52,727 nucleotides of DNA from a virus, in IMG/VR virus record IMGVR_UViG_3300032050_000188, positions 1 to 52,727 of that record; one strand, given 5' to 3'. Of this stretch, positions 15,772 to 23,141 are shown in pieces. The translations under genes were made by a program, and so were the position numbers. The notes beneath the pieces are model-generated. The model made no database searches and had not been told where the DNA came from. It saw only the letters and a list, made by a program, of their open reading frames with translations. Each line of letters starts with the position of its first letter. The first letter of the stretch is position 1.

Positions 15772-16164
15772 ATGGCTAACAGGTTTGCAAACGGCGCAAA
15801 GGCATTCGGTTTCTGCGATGTCTGTGGGTTTCGTTTCGACCTGAAGAAGCTGAAAAATTTGGTCGTCAAGACAAAAAACACACAAATCCGTTCGTGTCCT
15901 TCGTGCTGGAGTCCTGATCATCCACAACTCCAATTGGGCATGTATGAAATTTCGGACCCCCAGGCCATCCGAGATCCTCGTCCAGACACAAACACTTGGT
16001 ACGCCTCGGGCCAAACGGCTATCGGGTCTATTGGTGAAGGCAGCAGAGTGATTGAGTGGGGCTGGGCACCTGTAGGCGGGTCCAGCGGGTTTGATGCGCC
16101 CTTGACGCCAAACGCCTTGGCACCACAGGGTTTAGTAGGTACAGTCACGGTGTCCGTGACCTAA
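15772..16164 (+). CDS. Conserved zinc-ribbon virion-region protein (130 aa)
   Basis: Two Cys pairs, CDVC near residue 15 and CPSC near residue 42, spaced as a zinc ribbon (FGFCDVCGFRFDLKKLKNLV, IRSCPSCW). After the ribbon comes a conserved strand region HPQLQLGMYEISDPQAIRDP, RPDT, then VIEWGWAPVGGSS, DAPLTPNAL and VGTVTVSV. I remember this layout from many freshwater phage structural regions. It is probably a minor virion protein that needs a metal for folding. It starts 2 bases after the previous stop. Confidence 0.8.
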   Translation: MANRFANGAKAFGFCDVCGFRFDLKKLKNLVVKTKNTQIRSCPSCWSPDHPQLQLGMYEISDPQAIRDPRPDTNTWYASGQTAIGSIGEGSRVIEWGWAPVGGSSGFDAPLTPNALAPQGLVGTVTVSVT

Positions 16165-16173
16165 GGAGCGATG

Positions 16174-16335
16174 ATGAAAGATGTCCACAAGCACGAGCGT
16201 GCAATGCACCCAGGTAAGCCGCTGACCAAGTTGGCAAAGGGCGGCAAAGCCTTCAAAAAGGGCGGCCCCACCACCGATGACCGCATGCGCCTGGGCAAGA
16301 ATATGTCCCGCGCCATGAACCAGAAGACGGGGTGA
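16174..16335 (+). CDS. Small basic protein (53 aa)
   Basis: Short complete frame with AAGGAG at 16163-16168 overlapping the previous TAA. Two adjacent ATGs exist at 16171 and 16174; the second has the better 5-nt spacing. The sequence is Lys/Gly-rich and includes PLTKLAKGGKAFKKGGPTTD, an internal variant of the GG tag, and RMRLGKNMSRAMNQ. Followed after 3 bp by the next gene. Expected to be soluble and strongly basic; function unknown. Confidence 0.72.
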   Translation: MKDVHKHERAMHPGKPLTKLAKGGKAFKKGGPTTDDRMRLGKNMSRAMNQKTG

Positions 16336-16338
16336 GCC

Positions 16339-16527
16339 ATGAAGACCAAGAAACTTGCTCCTGCCAAGTCCAGCTATCCCCAAGGTGCTGAGAACCCCCG
16401 TGACCTGTGCATGGTGGTTGGGAACTCCTCCAAGGAGGTTGCTCCCCCGGCCAAAACCTCTGGCGTGAAGATGCGCGGTGCTGGTGCGGCTACCCGTGGC
16501 TTCATGGCCCGTGGGCCGATGGCGTGA
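16339..16527 (+). CDS. Small KMRGAGAATRG protein (62 aa)
   Basis: 62 residues, basic, ending in VKMRGAGAATRGFMARGPMA, a C-terminal signature I remember from small proteins of many uncultured aquatic phages. The N-terminal part is Lys/Pro-rich with one Cys. Lies between the tag-bearing small genes and the second adaptor gene. Function unknown; conserved C-terminal ends of this kind are consistent with a docking peptide. Confidence 0.75.
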   Translation: MKTKKLAPAKSSYPQGAENPRDLCMVVGNSSKEVAPPAKTSGVKMRGAGAATRGFMARGPMA

Positions 16528-16535
16528 GGTAAACA

Positions 16536-17189
16536 GTGGCGCTCTCGTACTCGCAGCTTCAAGCTGCCGTGGAAGATTATTGCGAAAATACGTTTTCCGC
16601 GACAGATTTCGGGGTTATGACCGGGCTGGCTGAGCAACGTATTTACAACGCTGTTCAGTTGCCGATCCTTCGTAAGAACGTCTTGGGCACTTTGACAATT
16701 GGTAACCAATACCTCTCAGCGCCACCGGACTTCTTGTCGGTTTTTAGTCTCGCGGTTGTAAACGGCTCCAGTTACGAGTTCCTTCTGAACAAAGATGTGA
16801 ACTTTATTCGGGAGTCGTTTCCAAATCCTGCATCTACCGGAGTGCCAAAGTATTACGCGCTGTTTGGACCGAATTCTGTGACCCCCACGGAGCAGACGTT
16901 TATTCTTGGCCCAACGCCAAGCGCAGCGCTGGTAACGGATCTGAACTATTTTGGATACCCCGAGAGCATCGTGACAGCCACCAATACATGGCTTGGCGAC
17001 AATTTTGACAGCGTGCTGTTCAACGCGGTACTGGTCGAAGCTGCCCGGTTCATGAAGCAAGAGCCTGACATCGTGGCCGAGACGGACAAGCAGTACGTGC
17101 AATCCCTGACGCTGCTGAAGAACCTGGGTGATGGTAAAAATAGGATGGATGCGTATCGTAGCGGGCAGGTAAGAACGCAGGTGATCTGA
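16536..17189 (+). CDS. Phage adaptor / head-tail connector protein
   Basis: 217 residues from GTG 16536 (GAGGT upstream). It begins with a helix (YSQLQAAVEDYCENTF), then RIYNAVQLPILRKNV, and YLSAPPDFLSVFSLAVVNGS followed by a beta domain with PKYYALFG and FILGPTPSAALVTDLNYFGY, ending in helices (FNAVLVEAARFMKQEPDI). This is the order of proteins annotated 'phage adaptor protein', related to gp6/gp11 connectors. With the protein at 14428 it probably forms the neck below the portal. Both connectors sit in the same operon, separated by tiny genes. Confidence 0.75.
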   Translation: MALSYSQLQAAVEDYCENTFSATDFGVMTGLAEQRIYNAVQLPILRKNVLGTLTIGNQYLSAPPDFLSVFSLAVVNGSSYEFLLNKDVNFIRESFPNPASTGVPKYYALFGPNSVTPTEQTFILGPTPSAALVTDLNYFGYPESIVTATNTWLGDNFDSVLFNAVLVEAARFMKQEPDIVAETDKQYVQSLTLLKNLGDGKNRMDAYRSGQVRTQVI

Positions 17190-17190
17190 T

Positions 17191-17613
17191 ATGGCTATTG
17201 TTCAAACGCAGACCACCAGCTTCAAGGCGGAACTATTCACAGGCACGCATGTGTTTGGGACGGACACGTTCAAACTTGCCCTGTATGCTTCAACTGCGGA
17301 CCTTGGTGCGGCCACGACGGTCTACACAACTTCCAGTGAGGTGCCCGCAAGCGGCACTTACGCGGCTGGCGGCGGGGTATTGACAGGCGTGTTGGTCTCC
17401 AGTTCTGCCACGACGGCTTGGGTGACGTTTGACAATATCTCGTTCACATCTGCCACGATCACTGCCCGTGGAGCGCTGATCTACAATTTCAGTAAAGGCA
17501 ACAAGAGTGTTGCGGTGCTGGATTTTGGCTCTGACAAAGTGGTAGCAGGCGGCACGTTTACAGTGCAGATGCCCATTGCAAACGCAAGCAACGCATTGAT
17601 TCGCATCGCATAA
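17191..17613 (+). CDS. Beta-rich virion protein A (140 aa)
   Basis: Predicted all-beta protein without cysteines: FKLALYASTADLGAATTVY, a GGG loop, ATTAWVTFDNISFTSATITA, then GALIYNFSKGNKSVAVLDFG and a strand-rich C-terminus with FTVQMP. The gene is 1 base after the adaptor stop, and a similar but diverged protein is encoded next (17624). I remember such single-domain beta proteins next to tail fibre genes in aquatic phages. Probably a tail-tip or fibre-attachment subunit. Confidence 0.72.
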   Translation: MAIVQTQTTSFKAELFTGTHVFGTDTFKLALYASTADLGAATTVYTTSSEVPASGTYAAGGGVLTGVLVSSSATTAWVTFDNISFTSATITARGALIYNFSKGNKSVAVLDFGSDKVVAGGTFTVQMPIANASNALIRIA

Positions 17614-17623
17614 GAGGTAAGAA

Positions 17624-18028
17624 ATGGCAAATGCAATTTATCCGAAGTACAAGGAAACCATCCTTGGAGCAGCGACGAACACCAATCTGCTGTCTGGCAC
17701 GGTGAAGGTTGCTCTGGTTGATACAGGTACATACACCTACTCTGCGGCGCATCAGTTTCTGACTTCACTGACTGGCGTGGTTGGGACGGCTCAGACGATT
17801 GGTGCCACCAAGACTGTGACCGATGGTGTATTTGATGGTGCTGATGTGACCTACACCTCGGTGACTGGCAACTCGGTTGAGGCGCTGGTCATTTATGTTG
17901 ACACTGGTTCGTCGGCAACTTCGCCGCTCGTTGCATATATTGACACCGGAGTAACGGGTTTGCCAGTCACGCCTAATGGCGGCAATATCAGCATTACGTG
18001 GAACGCCAGCGGTATCTTTGCGCTGTAA
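17624..18028 (+). CDS. Beta-rich virion protein B (134 aa)
   Basis: Similar overall plan to the preceding protein: KYKETILGAATNTNLLSGTV, KVALVDTGTYTYSAAHQFLT, DGVFDGADVTYTSVTGNSVE, ALVIYVDTG, and a closing NISITWNASGIFAL. Both share 'xVALYx/KVALV', a surface Thr/Ser-rich turn and a hydrophobic hairpin (ALIY/ALVIY), suggesting one fold from an old duplication. Follows a TAAGAGGTAAG stop/SD junction. Confidence 0.72.
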   Translation: MANAIYPKYKETILGAATNTNLLSGTVKVALVDTGTYTYSAAHQFLTSLTGVVGTAQTIGATKTVTDGVFDGADVTYTSVTGNSVEALVIYVDTGSSATSPLVAYIDTGVTGLPVTPNGGNISITWNASGIFAL

Positions 18029-18031
18029 GGT

Positions 18032-18685
18032 ATGTCTCTCCCAAATGACTCAATCGCCGTCACCCCTGGCTCGGGGGCGACGGTGGCCACACAACTGGTG
18101 TCCTCCAAGGAGTACCAAGTGGTCATGCTGGCGCTGCCAGACGGGCACCTGAGTGGCAGCCTGCCGCAGTACCGCATGATCTGCCCCGCGCAGGCGGTGG
18201 GTGCCAACAAGGTGTTTTTGGACCTGTTCAACGCCACCGGAAGCGGGGTTTCGCTGCGCGTGCTGTCCGCGTACTGTTACGTGGACAACGACACGGCAGT
18301 GACGGGCACCTTGGGGGTTGAGGTCAACCTGACGCGCACCACGGCGGTAGGAACGGGCGGCACCGCGGCTACTGCCGATGGCACCTCGCTGACCGCCATC
18401 ACCATCAGCAAGATGGATACCGCTAACGCTGCGCTGTCGGCCAACATCACGGCCCGTTCTGCTCCCGGTGGTGGAGCAACGGCTGGCGCTCTGATCGGAC
18501 AGCGGTTTGTGTTCACCGAGGAGACCAACGCCGCCAGCGGCATTGCTGGGGTCTTGGGAGCGGAGTTTGTCCGCAACGAGGGCGCGGACTTGATCGTGCG
18601 CGAGAACACCGGCCTGCGGTTTGTACAAGGCTCTGTGGCGTCTGTAGGCAGTCTGTCCTTCGAGATCACCTTCGAGGTGTTCTAA
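18032..18685 (+). CDS. Beta-rich virion protein C (217 aa)
   Basis: Ala/Thr/Val/Gly-rich beta protein: QVVMLALPDGHLSGSLPQY, FLDLFNATGSGVSLRVLSAY, TGTLGVEVNLTRTTAVGTGG, then FVFTEETNAASGIAGVLGAE and a C-terminal SLSFEITFEVF. There are no catalytic motifs. Short SD-like AAGG overlaps the preceding stop. High GC and clean beta alternation suggest an external decoration, baseplate or fibre-knob protein. No family name recognised. Confidence 0.68.
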   Translation: MSLPNDSIAVTPGSGATVATQLVSSKEYQVVMLALPDGHLSGSLPQYRMICPAQAVGANKVFLDLFNATGSGVSLRVLSAYCYVDNDTAVTGTLGVEVNLTRTTAVGTGGTAATADGTSLTAITISKMDTANAALSANITARSAPGGGATAGALIGQRFVFTEETNAASGIAGVLGAEFVRNEGADLIVRENTGLRFVQGSVASVGSLSFEITFEVF

Positions 18686-19720
18686 ATGTCGTTGCTACTG
18701 CTGTTTAGAGACAGCGGAAGCGGACCAGCGACACAGGTCCTAACTCCGGACCTGTACAACAACACCCAGACCTTTTACGGTCCAACGGTCACGCGTGGTA
18801 CGGTCACGCTGACTCCGGCGCTGTTTACAAACAGCAACAGCCTTTTCTCTGCTACGGTCAGCGCAACAAACACGTTGACCCCGGCGCTGTACACGAACAC
18901 TAACACGTTCTTTGCAGCAACGGTTTCTCAAGGCGGAGCAACTCAGACCCTTTCGCCTTCGCTGTTTACGAACAGCAATGAGTTCTTCAGCCCGACAGTA
19001 GCTCGTGGCACGGTAACGCTGCAACCGGCTCGGTACGATAACGCACAGAGCTTCTTTGTCCCCACCATTACTCGTGGCGCAGTTGCCCTTACCCCTGCAC
19101 GCTACGACAACGAACAGACCTTCTACGGCCCGACAGTAGCTCGTGGCGCTGTCACACTTACTCCCGCCCGTTACGACAACGCGCAGAGCTTCTTTTCAGC
19201 CACCTTGACGCAGGGCACGGTAACGCTCCAACCGGCTCGATACGACAACAGTCAAAGTTTCTTTGCGTCCACGGTCACGACAAGCAGCACGCTGAACCCG
19301 GTAAGGTACGACAACGAGCAGGTGTTTTTTGCCCCGGTAGTCAGTGACGCGTATATCCTGACCCCTGCAAGATTCGACAACCCGCAGGAGTTTTACGCCC
19401 CTGTAGTTGCCGACACGTACACAGTAACCCCGGAACGGTACGACAACAGCCAGAACTTCTACCCGGCAACGGTTGATGGCGGCAACGTCGTTACCATAGT
19501 TTTGACTGGCGTGCAAGCCGTTGGGCTGTTAGGATACGTAAACGTCTGGGGGCTGACCCCTGGCCCACCAATTTTGGAGTGGGATGCTGTAGAAGATGCG
19601 CAAACGCCAAACTGGGCCGCAGCGGGTACAGTTCAAACACCTGGGTGGCTCCCACCATCAACGACTCAAGTCCCCGGATGGGCGCTTGTGACAGACACGC
19701 AAAACCCCAACTGGCAATAA
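18686..19720 (+). CDS. Eleven-repeat fibrous protein
   Basis: 344 residues starting immediately after the previous TAA. After a short leader with LLLLF come eleven tandem units of 22-25 residues (residues ~18-270) of consensus T-L-x-P-A-R-Y-D-N-x-Q-x-F-F-x-P-T-V-x-x-G-x-V. The Pro, Asn and paired aromatics are nearly invariant. This is followed by a LTGVQAVGLLGYVNVWGL strand pair and then four short repeats ending in Q-x-P-x-W (DAQTPNW, TVQTPGW, TTQVPGW, DTQNPNW). The architecture suggests a beta-repeat shaft and a tip with exposed tryptophans, such as a host-recognition fibre. Directly upstream of the tail-fibre gene. Confidence 0.75.
   Translation: MSLLLLFRDSGSGPATQVLTPDLYNNTQTFYGPTVTRGTVTLTPALFTNSNSLFSATVSATNTLTPALYTNTNTFFAATVSQGGATQTLSPSLFTNSNEFFSPTVARGTVTLQPARYDNAQSFFVPTITRGAVALTPARYDNEQTFYGPTVARGAVTLTPARYDNAQSFFSATLTQGTVTLQPARYDNSQSFFASTVTTSSTLNPVRYDNEQVFFAPVVSDAYILTPARFDNPQEFYAPVVADTYTVTPERYDNSQNFYPATVDGGNVVTIVLTGVQAVGLLGYVNVWGLTPGPPILEWDAVEDAQTPNWAAAGTVQTPGWLPPSTTQVPGWALVTDTQNPNWQ
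18737..19494 (+). repeat. Eleven coding tandem repeats of ~69 bp
   Basis: Repeat units encode T-P-x-x-Y-D-N-x-Q-x-F-F segments; the middle five units are most alike at DNA level (shared GGCTCGATACGACAA-like stretches), while the first four are more diverged (Phe/Tyr-Thr-Asn in place of Tyr-Asp-Asn). This gradient suggests expansion of internal units by unequal recombination. Confidence 0.85.
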
Positions 19721-19723
19721 ATT

Positions 19724-20752
19724 ATGGCCTCATACACCACAAGCCTTCGACTGGTACAGCCTGCCACCGGGGAATACTCGGGCACCTGGGGTACTCAGGT
19801 CAACAATGGCCTGACCGCGCTGGTTGATACGTCCATTGCTGGAACTGCCAGCATCACAATGACGGCGGCGAACTACACGCTGTCCAACAACAACGGTGCC
19901 TCAGACGAAGCACGGGCCATGTTCCTTGTGCTTGGGGGGACTCCAGGGGCTTCGTTTAACGTCATCTGCCCTGCGGTCAGCAAGCTGTACTTCGTGACCA
20001 ACAGCACTGGTCATGCGCAGACGGTGAAGACCTCTGCCGGGTCAGGTATCTCTGTGCCCAACGGGGCATCGATGACGCTGCGGTGCAACGGCACTGACGT
20101 TGTTGTGGCTCAGAACTACTTCGGCTCTCTGACGCTGGGCGCGGCTTTACCGGTGGCTTCGGGCGGTACGGGTGCGGCTACGTTGACTGGGTATGTAAAA
20201 GGTGCCGGAACCAGTGCTTTTACTGCTTCTGCAACGATACCTGTTGCGGATTTGTCAGGAACACTTCCCGTTGGGAATGGCGGTACTGGTGCTACCACGC
20301 TGACCGGAGTGTTAAAAGGCAATGGCGCATCGGCGTTTAGCGCTGCAGTTGCAGGCACGGACTATGTGACGCCAACAGGGTCGGAAACTCTGACCAACAA
20401 AACGCTGACCAATCCTTCGGTAAACAACTACACCGAGGGTGTAGTTGCAATTGGTACTGTCACCACCTCACACACTTTTGTCCTAACTTCAGGCACGGTT
20501 CAAACGGCCACACTCACGGCGTCTACTGCCTGCACGTTCACAATGCCAACCGCTACAGCGGGCAAATCTTTTGTGCTACTGCTCAAACAAGCCGCTAGCA
20601 CGGGTAATGGGTCTGCCACATTTACTGGAGTTAAGTGGAGCGCTTTAGGTGCCCCAACAATTACTTTAACCGCTGGCAAAATGGATATCCTTAGTTTTGT
20701 TTCAGACGGAACTAATTGGTATGGATCTTATGCTCAGGGATACACACCGTAA
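19724..20752 (+). CDS. Tail fibre protein
   Basis: 342 residues. The N-terminus (MASYTTSLRLVQPATGEYSG and TWGTQVNNGLTALVDTSIAG) is the attachment domain I know from many phage fibres and prophage side-tail proteins. The middle has fibre-type repeats (LPVASGGTGAATLTGYVKGA, LPVGNGGTGATTLTGVLKGN) with the G-G-T-G-A signature, then SETLTNKTLTNPSVNN and a C-terminal beta domain (FTMPTATAGKSFVLLLKQ). It probably forms the trimeric receptor-binding fibre. The stop overlaps the start of the Gly-rich adhesin gene. Confidence 0.88.
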   Translation: MASYTTSLRLVQPATGEYSGTWGTQVNNGLTALVDTSIAGTASITMTAANYTLSNNNGASDEARAMFLVLGGTPGASFNVICPAVSKLYFVTNSTGHAQTVKTSAGSGISVPNGASMTLRCNGTDVVVAQNYFGSLTLGAALPVASGGTGAATLTGYVKGAGTSAFTASATIPVADLSGTLPVGNGGTGATTLTGVLKGNGASAFSAAVAGTDYVTPTGSETLTNKTLTNPSVNNYTEGVVAIGTVTTSHTFVLTSGTVQTATLTASTACTFTMPTATAGKSFVLLLKQAASTGNGSATFTGVKWSALGAPTITLTAGKMDILSFVSDGTNWYGSYAQGYTP

Positions 20753-21531
20753 TGTTTGCAGCTAAAAATTTATTTTTAGTTGGCGCTAATTTGCCGACAG
20801 GTCAACAGGCTTATACAACGCCTGGATCATACTCATGGACTGCCCCTGCGGGCGTTACGTCTGTTTGCGTAGTTTGTGTTGGCGGCGGCGGGGCAGGATT
20901 TTATAACACCTCCACTGATTATGCTGGGGGCGGTGGTGGTGGACTGGGATGGAAAAATAATATAGCAGTTATCCCTGGAAATTCTTACACCGTAGTTGTT
21001 GGTAGCGCAACCGGGGCGAGTTCTTTTATAAGCACAGGTACTGTTTTGGGGGGCGCGGGAGGAAATGGGGCATCTGGTACTGCAGGAATTGGAGGCACGT
21101 ATACAGGTGACGGCGGTGGAAACGGTGGCGACGGCGCGACATACGCATTTATACCTTCTCCTTTCCCAAGCCTAGCTGGCGGCGGTGGTGGCGGAGCAGG
21201 TGGGTATAGCGGTAATGGGGGTTCTGCGGCAAGTAATGGCGGGAATGCCGGTAGCGGCGGCGGCGGCAGTGGTGGTGGCCCGGATTATGGATACAACGGT
21301 AATGATGGTGGGGGCGTAGGTATTTTGGGCCAGGGCTCAAGTGGCGCAAATGTTGACGGGTATCCATCTGGAATTCCGCCCTATGCTGGAAATCCAGGCT
21401 CTGGTGGAACCGGTAAAACCTATGGTGGTGGGCAAGGCGCCGCTACATCTGGTGGAGCAGGGACTGGTGCTGTAAGGATCATCTGGGGTATCGGACGCGC
21501 TTTCCCGTCAACTAATACAGCGGATCTGTAA
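20752..21531 (+). CDS. Glycine-rich tip/adhesin protein
   Basis: 259 residues from ATG 20752, which overlaps the fibre stop (TAATG). After ~20 residues comes YTTPGSYSWTAPAGVTSVCV and VVCVGGGGAG, the standard opening of the Gly_rich domain, followed by many GGGGGG/GNGG runs (about 20 Gly-rich patches) and an end with GAVRIIWGIG. Poly-Gly arrays in phage proteins can pack as polyglycine-II helices, as in S16 gp38, which sits at the fibre tip and sets host range. Position right after the fibre gene makes an adhesin or fibre-tip role likely. Confidence 0.8.
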   Translation: MFAAKNLFLVGANLPTGQQAYTTPGSYSWTAPAGVTSVCVVCVGGGGAGFYNTSTDYAGGGGGGLGWKNNIAVIPGNSYTVVVGSATGASSFISTGTVLGGAGGNGASGTAGIGGTYTGDGGGNGGDGATYAFIPSPFPSLAGGGGGGAGGYSGNGGSAASNGGNAGSGGGGSGGGPDYGYNGNDGGGVGILGQGSSGANVDGYPSGIPPYAGNPGSGGTGKTYGGGQGAATSGGAGTGAVRIIWGIGRAFPSTNTADL

Positions 21532-21635
21532 TGGAAATTCCTAAGCTCACCCCGGTTGTTCAGTTCTGCACTGCTGCGTTTGCACTGGCGGTGGGGGGCT
21601 TTACGGCCAAGATCAAAGAACTTGTAGAGGTCTAA
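21531..21635 (+). CDS. 34-residue membrane micro-protein
   Basis: Complete 35-codon frame starting in a TAATG overlap with the Gly-rich gene and ending directly before the ATG of the holin candidate (TAAATG). The peptide has one hydrophobic segment (VVQFCTAAFALAVGGFTAKI) with a Pro/Lys N-terminus and a Lys/Glu C-terminus. It opens the lysis cassette and could be a pinholin/antiholin-like or holin-assisting peptide. Too short for certainty, but the coupling at both ends is strong evidence for translation. Confidence 0.68.
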   Translation: MEIPKLTPVVQFCTAAFALAVGGFTAKIKELVEV

Positions 21636-22037
21636 ATGGAGCCCGATCCCATCAAACTCCTGAAGGTCCAAGCTCAAGTTGAGCTTGATCGTCTTGAGGC
21701 GCAAGCCACTGCAAGAGAAGTGGCGTCTAAATCCATTGGCAAACAAGCCTTGGCGTGGATCTTCCTGCTGGTCTTGGTGGGTGTAGGTTCTAGCTTCATG
21801 CTTGCCCCCGAGGCGCTGGCTCCGGTAATCGGTCTTGTAGCTACAGCCACAATGGCTCTGATCCAAATGGTTTCAGGGATCGTTACCGAGACCAAGAAGG
21901 AAGAGAAGCCTGAGGTTGCCATCATCCGTGAGTTGATTGCTCGGCTTGACCAGCGAGAGCCTCCGATGCGCGTTGATGTGGCAGATGGCAAAGTCACAGT
22001 CTCCAAGGGAGATGACAAAGTAACAACGGGAGCCTGA
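21636..22037 (+). CDS. Two-TM holin-like protein
   Basis: 133 residues with a charged N-terminal helix (residues 5-34), TM1 at about 38-55 (ALAWIFLLVLVGVGSSFM), a short Pro-containing turn, TM2 at about 61-81 (LAPVIGLVATATMALIQMV), then a charged tail with KKEEK and a DVADGKVTVSKGDD hairpin. Two TMs with a short turn and charged ends fit a class II holin or a holin partner. It is followed by a second holin-type gene, then the lysozyme. Confidence 0.68.
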   Translation: MEPDPIKLLKVQAQVELDRLEAQATAREVASKSIGKQALAWIFLLVLVGVGSSFMLAPEALAPVIGLVATATMALIQMVSGIVTETKKEEKPEVAIIRELIARLDQREPPMRVDVADGKVTVSKGDDKVTTGA

Positions 22038-22038
22038 C

Positions 22039-22542
22039 ATGCTGTCTCTTCTTTCCACCCTCGGTGGCCTGTTGATCTCGGGCTTGCCCAAGCTGCTGGA
22101 CTTCTTCCAGAACCGTGCGGACCAGAAGCATGAACTGGCGCTTGCCCGCGTTCAAACAGAGCGGGAACTGCAACTCGCTGCCCAAGGTTTTGCCGCCCAA
22201 GCTCGGATGGAAGAGATCAGGACCGAGCAGGTCCAGATGCAGACTGAAGCCTCCATGACAGAGAGGGCTCTGGAGCATGATGAGAAGGTGCTGGAGAAGG
22301 CATCTCGTTGGGTGGCGAACTACGTTGGGACTGTGCGTCCGACCGTAACCTACATCTTCATCTTTGAGCTTGTAGCCATCAACGCAGCTATTGCTTGGTA
22401 TGCGTTTAACCAGCCTGGGCTGATCAAGGATGTGGACAGCCTGATCCGCGTGACCGCTGTGATCTTCTCTGAAGACGAAATGGCGATGCTCGGCGGGATT
22501 ATTGGGTTTTGGTTCGGGACGCGGAGTTGGAGCAAGAAGTGA
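22039..22542 (+). CDS. 3-TM holin (GTA-type)
   Basis: 167 residues. Residues 1-20 hydrophobic (LLSTLGGLLISGLPKLLDFF), 25-90 a long charged coiled coil, ~100-121 a TM (RPTVTYIFIFELVAINAAIAW), and a C-terminal segment MLGGIIGFWFGTRSW. The arrangement 'RPxxxY...IIGFWFGxR' is what I know as Holin_3TM for gene-transfer release. It would form the inner-membrane hole that frees the endolysin. Separated from the lysozyme only by a homing endonuclease gene on the other strand. Confidence 0.85.
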   Translation: MLSLLSTLGGLLISGLPKLLDFFQNRADQKHELALARVQTERELQLAAQGFAAQARMEEIRTEQVQMQTEASMTERALEHDEKVLEKASRWVANYVGTVRPTVTYIFIFELVAINAAIAWYAFNQPGLIKDVDSLIRVTAVIFSEDEMAMLGGIIGFWFGTRSWSKK

Positions 22543-22544
22543 AG

Positions 22545-23102
22545 TTACTCTTCGGCCAGACTCGCCCAGCGTTTGCCTTTTTCGATAAGGTAGATGGTGG
22601 AGGCGTGAACGCCAGCAATGATTGCCAAAGAGTTAGCGGAGACGCCGGCACGAAGAGCGCGTCGGATATGAATCACTTGCTGTTGGGAGAGCTTGTGCCC
22701 AGGAGCATTTTCTCCTCGCAAGTCAACAAGCCCCGTGGCCCATTGATGTTTGGTGTTCTCCGAAGGAGTTACCCACTCAAGGTTTTCCGGTCTGTTGTCC
22801 AGTTTGTTTCCGTTGATGTGGTTGACCGTCAGCCCATCCACAAAACCGGGCACAAAAGCCAGGGCAACCAACCTGTGAACAAAAACTTTTGGACGTATGT
22901 CGCCAAGTTTTGCAGAGACAACGTGGTATCCGTTGCTGCTGACCCACGGACGAATCTCTGTGGCTTGACGAACGCTGGTAAAAGACTGCTGTTTGCCATT
23001 TCTAGTTCTAATAGATGTGGTAACAATCTCTGGTCGAAAGATGCTGGCATCCTCGCGGACAAGCCACTCAATGCCTTTTTCGGTAACGGGTATTTGCTTC
23101 AT
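22545..23102 (-). CDS. HNH homing endonuclease inserted in the lysis cassette
   Basis: 185 residues from ATG 23102 (an upstream TTG at 23138 is less likely). The HNH_3-type core is clear: VFVHRLVALAFVPGF, then TVNHINGNKLDNRPENLEW and VTPSENTKHQWATG; H76, H95 and N107 are the likely metal/catalytic residues. The C-terminal GENAPGHKLSQQQVIHIR and ANSLAIIAGVHASTIYLI form a helix-turn-helix that recognises the target. It is opposite to the operon, ending 2 bp after the holin stop, and its start is 39 bp from the lysozyme start. No strong SD is seen for it. Confidence 0.92.
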   Translation of the reverse strand: MKQIPVTEKGIEWLVREDASIFRPEIVTTSIRTRNGKQQSFTSVRQATEIRPWVSSNGYHVVSAKLGDIRPKVFVHRLVALAFVPGFVDGLTVNHINGNKLDNRPENLEWVTPSENTKHQWATGLVDLRGENAPGHKLSQQQVIHIRRALRAGVSANSLAIIAGVHASTIYLIEKGKRWASLAEE

Positions 23103-23141
23103 GCTGTCAATGGTACAGTAGGACACGGGTAGAGGCAAGCC

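Noticed and set aside
18737-19494. Regular ~69-bp periodicity that could suggest a CRISPR array or iterons
   Set aside because: The periodicity is coding (eleven peptide repeats) with no unique spacers and diverged units.
22509-23132. 207-codon + strand frame between holin and lysozyme
   Set aside because: It is antisense to the HNH endonuclease, whose HNH motif on the - strand is unmistakable.
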